Source: Candidatus Latescibacterota bacterium
GTDB lineage: Bacteria; JAAXHH01
Assembly (NCBI GenBank): GCA_022822725.1
Contig: JAJEAN010000007.1
Span: 2,429,045-2,493,044 of the forward strand
Direction: 5' to 3'
Length of the DNA stretch: 64,000 nucleotides
Shown here: positions 24,305-31,458 of the stretch, piece after piece
Numbering within the stretch: position 1 is the first letter of the stretch
Layout: each line of letters begins with the position of its first letter
The notes under the pieces: generated by a model
Seen by the model: the letters and a program-made list of their open reading frames with translations, nothing else
Told to the model about the DNA's origin: nothing
Databases searched by the model: none
Translations under genes and position numbers: made by a program

Positions 24305-24470
24305 TTCGTTGCGTCCTTTTATTGCTGCGTCCCTACCGCGTCCATACCGCGTCACGCCGCTTTCTTCATCCATCGAAACAGGTTGACAATTCACCGGTTC
24401 GGATTACCATGTCGAAAAAAGAAAGGCCTGCACGTCCGCAGGCGAAACGAGCGGCAAGTTCAGCCGGTTC

Positions 24471-24504
24471 CGGATTGAACGCGCCTCCGGATTGAACGCG
24501 CCTG
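24471..24504. repeat. 17-bp tandem direct repeat
   Basis: CCGGATTGAACGCGCCT occurs twice head to tail (24471-24487, 24488-24504) in the leader region of the cytochrome-like lipoprotein gene. Confidence 0.65.
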
Positions 24505-24594
24505 TGTTTCCGGGTATTTCCGGCCGCGGCTGACGGCGGGAACAACCGGGCAACACCCCCAGTCACCATGCGAGACCCCACAAGAGGAACACCC

Positions 24595-25065
24595 ATGAAA
24601 CGTCCTTTCAATCGGATCATGACCTCCGCGCTGGCCTGCTTCCTGATCGCGGGATGGGCCGTGGCGGGATGCGGCGGCGATGACGGCGGCGAAAGCCAGG
24701 ACCACGGCGCGGAATCGGCCGAAATCGAAGCGCCCGATCCGAACGCCGAGGTGCGACAGGAGCACATGAGGGAGATTGCACGGCTCTGCGAAGGGATCGC
24801 CAGGGCGGTAGAGGAGGGATCCCTGGGGACGATCACGGCCGACGTGACCCAACTCAAGGAGATCATGGAGGTGGTGTCGACCATGCCGCCGCGGTACGAC
24901 TCCTCGCGGTACGGGTTCTACGCCTCGGACTTCCAGGTACGCGCCGAGACACTCATTGTCGCCGCCGGGACCGGTTCCGCCATCGAGGCAGGCTCGGCGC
25001 TGCAGGACCTGAACATCACCTGCGGCGTTTGCCATTACAACTGCCAGTATCCGGCCGATCCGTAA
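24595..25065 (+). CDS. Lipoprotein with C-terminal CxxCH haem motif (class II cytochrome c-like)
   Basis: Exported lipoprotein of 156 residues. The signal peptide ends in a lipobox (AVAGC, Cys26), followed by a Gly/Asp/Glu linker and a largely helical body. CGVCH at residues 143-147, ten residues from the C-terminus, is a covalent haem c motif. A helical protein of this size with the haem site at its C-terminus fits class II cytochrome c (c'/c556 four-helix bundle); this is fold inference. AGAGGA precedes the ATG; an upstream in-frame ATG at 24568 would spoil the signal peptide. A CcsA-like haem-ligation protein is encoded at 53 kb. The stop codon region is triplicated in tandem. Confidence 0.75.
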   Translation: MKRPFNRIMTSALACFLIAGWAVAGCGGDDGGESQDHGAESAEIEAPDPNAEVRQEHMREIARLCEGIARAVEEGSLGTITADVTQLKEIMEVVSTMPPRYDSSRYGFYASDFQVRAETLIVAAGTGSAIEAGSALQDLNITCGVCHYNCQYPADP

Positions 25066-25107
25066 TCCCCGGCTGATCCATAGACCCCGACTGATCCGAA
25101 AACCCCG
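25054..25107. repeat. 18-bp tandem triplication spanning the lipoprotein stop codon
   Basis: Three exact-length 18-bp units: 25054-25071 (contains the stop codon TAA), 25072-25089 and 25090-25107, sharing GCYGATCCRTARWCCCCG. The first copy encodes the last residues of the cytochrome-like lipoprotein; the others are untranslated copies of the gene end. Confidence 0.75.
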
Positions 25108-25120
25108 GCAAGGAGGTACC

Positions 25121-26101
25121 ATGATTCGCCAGATTACCGCCGCGCTGGCCTGCGTGGCGCTCGCAACCGCGGCGTGCGGCACGTCTGAAACACCCGCGCC
25201 GCCCGAAGAGGAGTCTGCAACCGTGAATCCGATGCACGAATACGGCATGACGGCCAGCAACGTTTTCCTGTACTATGCCGACGTGGAAGCGGCGACGACG
25301 TTCTACACCCGGACCCTGGGCTTCGCCGTGGCGGCCGACTACGGCTTCGCCACGATCCTCCGCGTGGGGCCGAGTTCCTTCATCACGCTCGTCGACGAAG
25401 AGATGGGCATGCACAGCGCCAGCGATCCCAAGACCGTCGCCATCGCCCTCATCACGGACCAGCTCGACGAGTGGTGGGAGTATATGAAGGACCAGGACGT
25501 GGAGATGCGCTTTCCGTACAACCCGGTCGAGGGACGCCCCCATCACGGCTTCGTGGCCATCGACCCCGAGGGCTATCTCCTGGAGTTCGAGCGGTTCAAC
25601 GAACACGCCGAGAACGAGATGCTGGTCCCGGTGCTGAACGAGACCGAGACCATCTATCCCGCCGAAGGCGCGTCCGACGTGCCTCCGGGACTGGGATTCA
25701 AGGCAACGGTGGTGTGGTTCTACTACAAGGACATGCCCGGGATCCAGGCCTTCTATGAAGAAGTCATGGGCTTCGAACTGATCGTGGACCAGGGATGGAC
25801 CAAGATCTACCGCATCTCGCCCTCGGGCTACATGGGCCTCGTGGACGAGACACGCGGCATGCACAACTTCACGGAGAAGAAGGCCGTGACCATGTCCTTC
25901 TGGACGGACCGCATCGACGACTGGTACGCCTACGTCAGCAACCATGGTTCCTTTGAAATGCGTTCGGAAAAGGTCGAGGAAACGGACCGCTACCGCGCCT
26001 TTGTCGCCTACGATCCGGAAGGCTACTACCTCGAATGGAACGTCTTCAAGGACGCGCCGGACAACGAGACCTTGCACCGGATGCTGCGCGGCGAGGAGTA
26101 G
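25121..26101 (+). CDS. Lipoprotein with two VOC (glyoxalase-fold) domains
   Basis: Secreted protein of 326 residues: signal peptide with lipobox ATAAC (Cys19), then two VOC domains, about residues 40-160 (SNVFLYYADVEAATTFYTRTLGF ... FVAIDPEGYLLEFERF, abbreviated) and 195-320 (VWFYYKDMPGIQAFYEEVMGF ... YDPEGYYLEWNVF). The metal-ligand Glu of each DPEGY-LE motif is kept. VOC proteins include glyoxalase I, dioxygenases and binding proteins; most are cytosolic, so a lipid-anchored tandem-VOC protein is unusual. AAGGAGG lies 5 bp before the ATG. It directly follows the cytochrome-like lipoprotein and precedes the Eis-like gene. Substrate unknown. Confidence 0.85.
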   Translation: MIRQITAALACVALATAACGTSETPAPPEEESATVNPMHEYGMTASNVFLYYADVEAATTFYTRTLGFAVAADYGFATILRVGPSSFITLVDEEMGMHSASDPKTVAIALITDQLDEWWEYMKDQDVEMRFPYNPVEGRPHHGFVAIDPEGYLLEFERFNEHAENEMLVPVLNETETIYPAEGASDVPPGLGFKATVVWFYYKDMPGIQAFYEEVMGFELIVDQGWTKIYRISPSGYMGLVDETRGMHNFTEKKAVTMSFWTDRIDDWYAYVSNHGSFEMRSEKVEETDRYRAFVAYDPEGYYLEWNVFKDAPDNETLHRMLRGEE

Positions 26102-26220
26102 CTCGGGGCGAGGAGTAGCTTCAGAGACGCTGGGCGTTGGGCAATGGTAATGCACGCGCGAGATATAGCCCGCGGCGAGGAGTAGCTCGGGGCGAGATAT
26201 AGCCCGCAGGTGAGATATAG
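26091..26220. repeat. Duplicated VOC gene end and GAGATATAG repeats
   Basis: GCGAGGAGTAGCT, which contains the VOC gene's last codons and TAG stop, occurs at 26091, 26108 and 26175. It is interleaved with GCGAGATATAGCCCGC twice and a final GTGAGATATAG. Nearly the whole gap to the Eis-like gene is built from these pieces. Confidence 0.7.
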
Positions 26221-26231
26221 AAGGAAGTTAA

Positions 26232-27467
26232 ATGGCGACCATCAGGCCGTATGACCCGGAACGCGACCGAGACGCGATTGTCCGGGTCTGGCGCGAAGTG
26301 CACTGGGTCACCAGCGACGAACAGGCCAAGTGGGCGCCGCGGTTCATGGAGAAAGCCCGGACCGACGTGGCCGAGGTGAACGGCGAAGCGGAGTGTCAGG
26401 CCTCGTCGGCCGACGGCACGTTCCGCTACCAGGACGAAGATCTGGCCATGTCCGCCATCGTGGGCGTCACGACCAGCCGGGTCGCCCGGAAACAGCGCCT
26501 GGCCCAGCGGGTTACGGCGCACCGCATCGCAGAGGACGCCGCCAACGGGGCGGAGATCTGCATGCTGACCATGTTCGAACAGGGTTTCTACGACCTGATG
26601 GGGTTCGGCACGGGGCCCTACGGACACAGGATACGTTTCGATCCCGCCGACCTCACCATCGACCGGCCCTTCCGGGTACCCAGGCGCCTGACCACCGCCG
26701 ACTGGGAAATGATACATGCCGCCATGGCGAACCGGAGATTGACCCACGGCGGATGCAGGTTGCATCCCGCGGAGCTGTTGCAGGTCGAACTGAATCACGC
26801 GGAGAAGTCCTTCCTGCTGGGGTATTGCGATGGGCCCGGCGGCGAGCTGACCCACTTCTTCTGGGCGAGCGACGATGAGGAACACGGCCCGTGCTACATC
26901 CACATGCTGGCCTACCAGACTCAGGACCAGCTCATGGAACTGCTGGCGCTCATCAAGTCGCTCGGGGACCAGATCCGGCTCTTCCAGATCGTCGAACCTC
27001 CCGACGTGCAGCTCCAGGACCTGATCAGGCAGCCTTTCCGGGCCAGGATGGTTTCCGAAAAAGGACCCTTCAACACGCTTATCCGGGGCGACGGGTACTG
27101 GCAGGCCCGTATCTGCGACCTGGCGGCCTGCATGGCCAAAACCCATCTGCACGGCCCGACGACCCGGTTCAACCTTACCCTGCGCGATCCCATCGAGAAG
27201 TACCTGGACGCGGATGCGCCCTGGCGAGGTATCAGTGGGGAATACGTGGTCACGCTCGGTCTGGAGTCCAGCGCCGAACCCGGCACCGCGCCGGAACTGC
27301 CGACCCTTACCGCCTCCGTCGGCGCCTACACCCGTATGTGGCTGGGCGTCCGTCCCGCCACGGGCCTGGCCGTCACCGACGACCTGGACGGTTCCCCCGA
27401 ACTGCTGTCCGCGCTTGACCGGACCCTTCGCCTGCCCGTACCGGGTATGTGTGGGTGGGAGTTCTAG
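26232..27467 (+). CDS. Eis-like GNAT acetyltransferase with SCP2-like C-terminal domain
   Basis: Protein of 411 residues with the Eis architecture: an N-terminal GNAT domain (ATIRPYDPERDRDAIVRVW; acetyl-CoA loop with VGVTTSRVARKQRLAQ), a second GNAT-like domain and an SCP2-like C-terminal domain ending in GWEF. In Eis the terminal carboxylate acts as catalytic base, and a terminal Phe is conserved, as here. Eis enzymes acetylate amines of aminoglycosides or peptides/proteins; the natural substrate here is unknown. GAAGG lies upstream of the ATG. It follows the VOC lipoprotein after a repeat-filled 130-bp gap. Confidence 0.82.
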   Translation: MATIRPYDPERDRDAIVRVWREVHWVTSDEQAKWAPRFMEKARTDVAEVNGEAECQASSADGTFRYQDEDLAMSAIVGVTTSRVARKQRLAQRVTAHRIAEDAANGAEICMLTMFEQGFYDLMGFGTGPYGHRIRFDPADLTIDRPFRVPRRLTTADWEMIHAAMANRRLTHGGCRLHPAELLQVELNHAEKSFLLGYCDGPGGELTHFFWASDDEEHGPCYIHMLAYQTQDQLMELLALIKSLGDQIRLFQIVEPPDVQLQDLIRQPFRARMVSEKGPFNTLIRGDGYWQARICDLAACMAKTHLHGPTTRFNLTLRDPIEKYLDADAPWRGISGEYVVTLGLESSAEPGTAPELPTLTASVGAYTRMWLGVRPATGLAVTDDLDGSPELLSALDRTLRLPVPGMCGWEF

Positions 27468-27503
27468 GAAAGCGAAATAGGAAAGCGTAAATAGAATCTC
27501 AAT

Positions 27504-27746
27504 ATGGTCTTGAAAATTTCACCTAATCGCGAAGTGACGTTGCCTTCCGAGGTCATGGATGCCCTCGGCGTGGGTCCCGGCGACCAGCTGGAAATCACCG
27601 AAGGACCTGACGGGTTCATCCTTAGGCCAAGGCGTATAGACTACTCCAGTCTAGGTACGCTGAAAGACAAAATCCCTCCCGGACATCCAGCGTTCGACAT
27701 CGAATCGTTCCGGAAGCGACCTTATGATCCGTCGTTACGGGATTGA
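27504..27746 (+). CDS. AbrB/MazE-type antitoxin
   Basis: Small SpoVT/AbrB swapped-hairpin DNA-binding protein, 80 residues. The fold signature is clear: KISPNREVTLPSEVMDALGV, then GDQLEITEGPDGFILRPR. The C-terminal half (residues 45-80) is a typical toxin-neutralising tail. Such antitoxins are commonly VapB-type partners of PIN toxins, and the remnant of a PIN gene overlaps its 3' end by 23 bp. With that toxin broken, this antitoxin is probably a leftover or acts as a free repressor or anti-addiction protein. Confidence 0.85.
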   Translation: MVLKISPNREVTLPSEVMDALGVGPGDQLEITEGPDGFILRPRRIDYSSLGTLKDKIPPGHPAFDIESFRKRPYDPSLRD

Positions 27747-27954
27747 TACGTCCACACTGATCAGGCTGCTGATGGGCGTGCCTGCGGAGTAATACGAACA
27801 TTGCTGGCGGGAGCTGAGCAACCATGTTGAATCTGGCTATGCCGATGTCTTAGTTTCAAATCAGGTTGCAGGGGAAGCCTGTGTTGCCGTTCATTATCAC
27901 TATGGGATATCCGGATCCGACGCTCGCGCCGGCCTCGTCCGTTATCTCCCATAA
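27724..27954 (+). pseudogene. PIN-domain toxin pseudogene (in-frame stops)
   Basis: Translating from the ATG at 27724 gives MIRRYGIDTSTLIRLLMG, a typical VapC N-terminus with the first catalytic Asp, then a TAA at 27790-27792 after 22 codons. The same frame continues with sensible PIN-like sequence (CWRELSNHVESGYADVLVSN, VAGEACVAVHYHYG) to a second stop at 27952-27954, beyond which the frame stays open to 28068 without PIN motifs. The first stop (GAG TAA TAC) is one base from GAA. The later acidic residues needed for activity are missing. The gene overlaps the AbrB antitoxin, as in intact vapBC operons. Confidence 0.78.
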
Positions 27955-28233
27955 CACGAGGTAAAGACGATTCTGATATTCGGTCGCAAACCACGAAATG
28001 AATTTGCATGTAGGGCCAACGAGCGTACCGGGGGACCATTACCCTGTAAAGGACAACTCGGATTTTAGGTTTACAGGTTGTTTATCATTAAAAAGACAGT
28101 TATGGCTTGTTCATATCTTTCTTTAAAAGTTCAGTGTGAATGTTCGTAGTATACTTCTTGATACAATTACACTACCTAATTTAGCGTGATATGGTGAAGT
28201 ATTATTTACCTGCCAAGAGTAGGGAACCGTTCT

Positions 28234-28698
28234 ATGGGTACATATAAAAACTGCGAGGGCATTACCTTTACAATTGGTACAGATGCTTATCGTTTGCCAA
28301 GTGAGCCACCTTTTGAGAACCCCTTTGCAGTGCACAATTTAGGGTGTCGTATAATTGAGCGCAATGGGACGCCGTACTTGAACCTTTTTGTGTCGTTAAC
28401 AAATCTAACGAAAAGAGATTTAGAGAACCCCGAGGTGCGTTTTACTTTAGTTAATTCTGAGTGGGAGGGATTTAAGGAATACGCTGTGGTGGCAGGAGAA
28501 GTGGTTGAGAAGTTAAAAAACAAAATACCCAAGAAGTATGTCGTAAAAGCACTCGATACTTGTCGCGTAGGACTTGTTGTTAAAACAGAAAAAGACGCTC
28601 GGCAAGTGTATCAACAGATTCGTTGTATTCGCATCAAGATTCATTTTTCGAGAAACACGAGACTTTTGCGCCATGCCAGACGGATGGGACTTCTGTGA
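28234..28698 (+). CDS. Hypothetical protein in AT-rich islet
   Basis: No family recognised; 154 residues, no signal peptide and no transmembrane helix. The central part alternates hydrophobic and polar residues with many Asn/Thr/Glu turns (YLNLFVSLTNLTKRDLENPEV), suggesting a beta-sandwich, and the C-terminus is strongly basic (RIKIHFSRNTRLLRHARR). An AGGGAACC SD is 6-7 bp before the ATG. Codon usage is AT-rich compared with all genes outside the islet, indicating recent acquisition. Its stop overlaps the GTG start of the next gene by 4 bp, so the two are probably translationally coupled and functionally linked. Confidence 0.65.
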   Translation: MGTYKNCEGITFTIGTDAYRLPSEPPFENPFAVHNLGCRIIERNGTPYLNLFVSLTNLTKRDLENPEVRFTLVNSEWEGFKEYAVVAGEVVEKLKNKIPKKYVVKALDTCRVGLVVKTEKDARQVYQQIRCIRIKIHFSRNTRLLRHARRMGLL

Positions 28699-29228
28699 AG
28701 AACGACACTGATATTTTGCACGAGAACGAATCTTCTGAACATTGGGATCCCCACGGCCACGATCCAGTATATGAACCGTGGAACGAGGTTTTAATTAATG
28801 ATTACTTAGACAGATTAAAATCATTAGAAACCGAAACACTAAGAGATATTAGCCATAGCTTAATGAGGTATTCTGCGTGGGGTGTGGGACTTTCTTCTGC
28901 ATATGCGAGATTTACACCAGGATTTGAGTTTACGGCCTTATCTATCTCGCTTTTTGGCTTCGCTTGGCTTTGCTGGTTTGTTGCTATTGGATGCATATTG
29001 TATTCATATCATGAAACGGGGGTATTTACTTGGTTCAACCAGTCGGTGGGGTTATATAGGAGATATCTGCCGGGGATTTTTTGGGTTTATAGAGAAAGGT
29101 TCTATGTAAAAGTGTTGATCTCACTCATAGCTTTTGGTTTAGGCTTTGTAGTGATTGTAGTATTTGTTATTCTAGATCAGTACGATTACATAGAGAGTTT
29201 GTTTTTATCTCCTAAGGAGACGCAATAA
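28695..29228 (+). CDS. Hypothetical membrane protein in AT-rich islet
   Basis: No family recognised. From the GTG at 28695 (GTGA overlap with the upstream stop) the product is 177 residues; a TTG at 28623 would add 24 residues but overlaps the upstream gene more. The first 50 residues are acidic and soluble, followed by an amphipathic segment and two strong transmembrane helices (LSISLFGFAWLCWFVAIGCI and VLISLIAFGLGFVVIVVFVI) separated by a basic, Tyr-rich loop. Small soluble-plus-membrane pairs on AT-rich islets can be defence or toxin-immunity modules; that is only speculation here. Confidence 0.62.
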   Translation: MKNDTDILHENESSEHWDPHGHDPVYEPWNEVLINDYLDRLKSLETETLRDISHSLMRYSAWGVGLSSAYARFTPGFEFTALSISLFGFAWLCWFVAIGCILYSYHETGVFTWFNQSVGLYRRYLPGIFWVYRERFYVKVLISLIAFGLGFVVIVVFVILDQYDYIESLFLSPKETQ

Positions 29229-29405
29229 GCGTGAGGCACGAAGCATGAATAGAAATTTCCATGCCCAGTAAACCAAACCCCAACCCCTCCCCCGCCTCAC
29301 TATACGTTCCGTCCTGGGGGCTGTTTAAGTACGCCTTCCTTCCAAATGCCTAAAACCACTTGTCGCGTAGAAAAAAGTGAAAAGTCCCGGATGGAGCGCG
29401 GGACG

Positions 29406-29636
29406 ATGAGAAACGAATTCATGGCGATTATCGAACGGGGCGAAGATTTCTACATCGCCTTTTGTCCTGAAATCCCAGAAGCAAATGGTCAGGGTAAGAC
29501 CAGAGACGAGGCACGTGAGAACCTGGCGGAGGCCATTGCCCTCGTACTGGAAGATCGCCGGGAAGATGGACTTCGCGGAGCAGCCCCGGGAGCTATTCGG
29601 GAAATAATCACTGTTTCGCGAGACGGAGGAGTTTAA
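29406..29636 (+). CDS. Orphan HicB-like antitoxin
   Basis: Short protein of 76 residues with the HicB/UPF0150 fold: EFMAIIERGEDFYIAFCPEI, then EANGQGKTRDEARENLAEAI. The start at 29406 is chosen because GGAG lies about 9 bp upstream and the fold begins there; earlier ATGs at 29391 and 29346 add non-homologous residues. HicB normally neutralises HicA, a small double-stranded-RNA-binding-fold mRNA interferase, but no HicA gene is visible on either side. It may be a leftover or an autonomous regulator. It borders the AT-rich islet. Confidence 0.8.
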   Translation: MRNEFMAIIERGEDFYIAFCPEIPEANGQGKTRDEARENLAEAIALVLEDRREDGLRGAAPGAIREIITVSRDGGV

Positions 29637-29691
29637 TCCGGCATCACCGTAGACACCACAGTCCTGACAGACTCCAATACTGATCGCTCCC

Positions 29692-30012
29692 TCACAACTT
29701 CGGATCCGGATCCCGGGTATTATCTCCGCCTTCCTGTAGCAACAGGTAGTTCATCGTCGACGCGGCCTGTCGAAACATCATCGCCTCCTGGTAGGCCGGG
29801 TCGTTGTACCACGCCTCCGCGTGCGCCTTGCTGGGAAACTCCAGTATCACCATCCGACCGTCATAATCCTTGCCCTCGACACAGGCGATTTCCTCGCCCC
29901 GGGTCAGGAACCTGCCCCCGTGTTTCTTGACGATGGGGGGCGTGCGGTCGGTGTACTTCCGGTAGGTCTCCGGATCGTGGACGGACATCATGGAGATGAC
30001 ATAAGCAGGCAT
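29692..30012 (-). CDS. DUF1330 family protein
   Basis: Ferredoxin-like dimeric alpha/beta-barrel protein of the DUF1330 family, 106 residues. Motifs: MPAYVISMMSVHDPETYRKY at the N-terminus, GGRFLTRGEEIACVEG, and the signature RMVILEFPSKAHAEAWYNDP followed by YQEA. The biochemical role of the family is unknown. The start at 30012 is supported by AGGAGA about 9 bp upstream. An 11-bp repeat array lies directly upstream between this gene and the binding protein gene. Confidence 0.9.
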   Translation of the reverse strand: MPAYVISMMSVHDPETYRKYTDRTPPIVKKHGGRFLTRGEEIACVEGKDYDGRMVILEFPSKAHAEAWYNDPAYQEAMMFRQAASTMNYLLLQEGGDNTRDPDPKL

Positions 30013-30056
30013 TGAAGGTGTTCTCCTGAACGTAACCAATTCGTGAAGGCGACCTG

Positions 30057-30100
30057 CTCCGGGCAGGCTCCGGGCAGGCTCCGGGCGGGCTCCGGGCAGG
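30057..30100. repeat. 11-bp tandem repeat, four copies
   Basis: CTCCGGGCAGG repeats four times head to tail (third copy GCGGG) between the DUF1330 and binding-protein genes. Confidence 0.8.
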
Positions 30101-30119
30101 ACAACTGGAATTCATCGAT

Positions 30120-31367
30120 TCATTGCGTGAAGCACAGAGGCGCCTGACTGACCTCCGGCGGATGTACGATGCGGCTGACCAGGCCGCCCGCCCCGTCGTC
30201 CTGCCACTGGATCTGTATGCCCTTCAGGTCGCGCTGGGCGCCGGCCTGCGGGTCGCCGAGCGGATAGACACCGTACGTTCCCAGGACGGTCTGTTTGGAG
30301 GTCGCAAACAGAAAGTCGCGTATCGACGCGCGGTCGATGCCCCCGGTGGGCGTAGCGGCCCGGTTGATGCCCTCCGCGAGCAGTTCCACGGCGCCGAAAC
30401 CCCCGGCGGCCTGGTAGTCCGGCATCTTGTTGTAGGTCGCTTCGTAGCGTCGTATGAACGTCTCGTTCGTGGCGATGTACCCCTCTGTGTGGATCGATGG
30501 ATCCCAGGCCGCGTTGCCGATGACGCAACGCCCGGCCGCGCCTGCCTCGTTGATGAAGGATGTTCCACTCGCCAGGAGGAGGGACGTAAGAAGCGGTCTG
30601 TAATCCACCGCGGCCACGGCCTTCGCGAACGCGATCGCGTCGTCCGAATACCCTCCACCGATAAACAGATCGGCGCCCGCATCCCGCGCCATGGCCGCCA
30701 ATGCCTCGTGGTCCGCGCTGCCCGCCGCGTAGGCTTGCTCCATCACGAGATCGAGCCCCCGGGTCCCCGCTGCATCGCGTATGCCCTGGGCCACCGCCGT
30801 GGGAAAGGCCGTATCCTCCCACACCAGGGCCACCGTGCGAGCACCGGACTGCGCGGCCAGTTCCACGGAACCCTCGAGATAATCCGGACCCTGAACCGAC
30901 GTCTGCACGCTCCACTGCCGTCCCCGATTCTCCCAGATCGCGGGCGTCGCCGCAGCCGGGGCGACGAGCGGGATCCCGGCCGCTTCGGTCACGCTGATTA
31001 CGGATTCGGTGATCCCGCTGCTATAGGGACCCAGAAAGGCGGTGATCGTATCCGAGGCGATCATCTCCTGATAGAGGCGAACGCTCGCATCCGCGTCGCT
31101 CCCGTCGTCGTGAATCACCAACTGCACCTCGCGCCCGCCGATGCCGCCCTGCTCGTTCAGCATTTCGACGGCAAGCCGGTAACCGCGGCTGACCTCCGCC
31201 CCGGGCGTGCCGAAGCGACCGGTCTCCGCCACGGCCGCACCAAGCACGATGGGTTTCGGTTCCGGCATCGGCACCGGCCCCACGGGGTCTTCTTCGCCGC
31301 ACGCGGCCACCGCCATCGCCAGTACACCAAACCCCATCGCCAGTACGCCAGGCCATTGATACCTCAT
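30120..31367 (-). CDS. Branched-chain-amino-acid-type periplasmic binding lipoprotein
   Basis: Type I periplasmic binding protein of the LivJ/LivK-like class, 415 residues. A signal peptide ends in the lipobox AVAAC (Cys23). The ligand-binding core has the usual pattern: GAAVAETGRFGTPGAEVSRG, VQLVIHDDGSDADASVR, FLGPYSSGITESV, PLVAPAAATPAI and a second lobe beginning RTVALVWEDTAF. Ligands of this fold range from Leu/Ile/Val to amides, urea and aromatic acids. No LivHMGF permease or ATPase genes are adjacent, so it either pairs with a distant transporter or serves as a sensor domain. Confidence 0.87.
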   Translation of the reverse strand: MRYQWPGVLAMGFGVLAMAVAACGEEDPVGPVPMPEPKPIVLGAAVAETGRFGTPGAEVSRGYRLAVEMLNEQGGIGGREVQLVIHDDGSDADASVRLYQEMIASDTITAFLGPYSSGITESVISVTEAAGIPLVAPAAATPAIWENRGRQWSVQTSVQGPDYLEGSVELAAQSGARTVALVWEDTAFPTAVAQGIRDAAGTRGLDLVMEQAYAAGSADHEALAAMARDAGADLFIGGGYSDDAIAFAKAVAAVDYRPLLTSLLLASGTSFINEAGAAGRCVIGNAAWDPSIHTEGYIATNETFIRRYEATYNKMPDYQAAGGFGAVELLAEGINRAATPTGGIDRASIRDFLFATSKQTVLGTYGVYPLGDPQAGAQRDLKGIQIQWQDDGAGGLVSRIVHPPEVSQAPLCFTQ

Positions 31368-31458
31368 GATCGCACCTCTCAGGTCAAATCGTATGGGGTG
31401 TGGGGGTGGGGGTGCGGGATGTGGGGCGGCGTTTCAAAGTCATGGTGCGAGCCCACCC

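Larger units (their letters stand above)
23960..24594. other. lon/lipoprotein divergent intergenic region
   Basis: A 635-bp region with no credible gene. It holds a TATAAT box for leftward transcription of lon (24077-24082), a GGCCCGAAAGT direct repeat near 24111-24131, an array of three palindromes at 24262-24304, and a 17-bp direct repeat CCGGATTGAACGCGCCT at 24471-24504. Several short frames cross it but lack SD sites or conserved composition. Confidence 0.6.
27960..29330. other. AT-rich islet of foreign composition
   Basis: Base composition drops sharply from the GC-rich surroundings, with A/T-ending codons, T runs and words such as TTTAAAAG and TAATTTAG common only here. It carries two unknown genes and lies between the broken AbrB/PIN module and an orphan HicB. 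No integrase, transposase or obvious terminal repeat is seen. The segment 27955-28233 is noncoding leader with several TATA-like words. Confidence 0.7.

Noticed and set aside
23946-24495. Several short frames in the lon upstream region, including one ending PARPQAKRAASSAGS
   Set aside because: No SD sites, no conserved composition, and part falls in a 17-bp repeat.
29229-29405. Possible integrase attachment site at the right edge of the AT-rich islet
   Set aside because: I could not find a matching direct repeat at the left edge, nor a tRNA gene or integrase.
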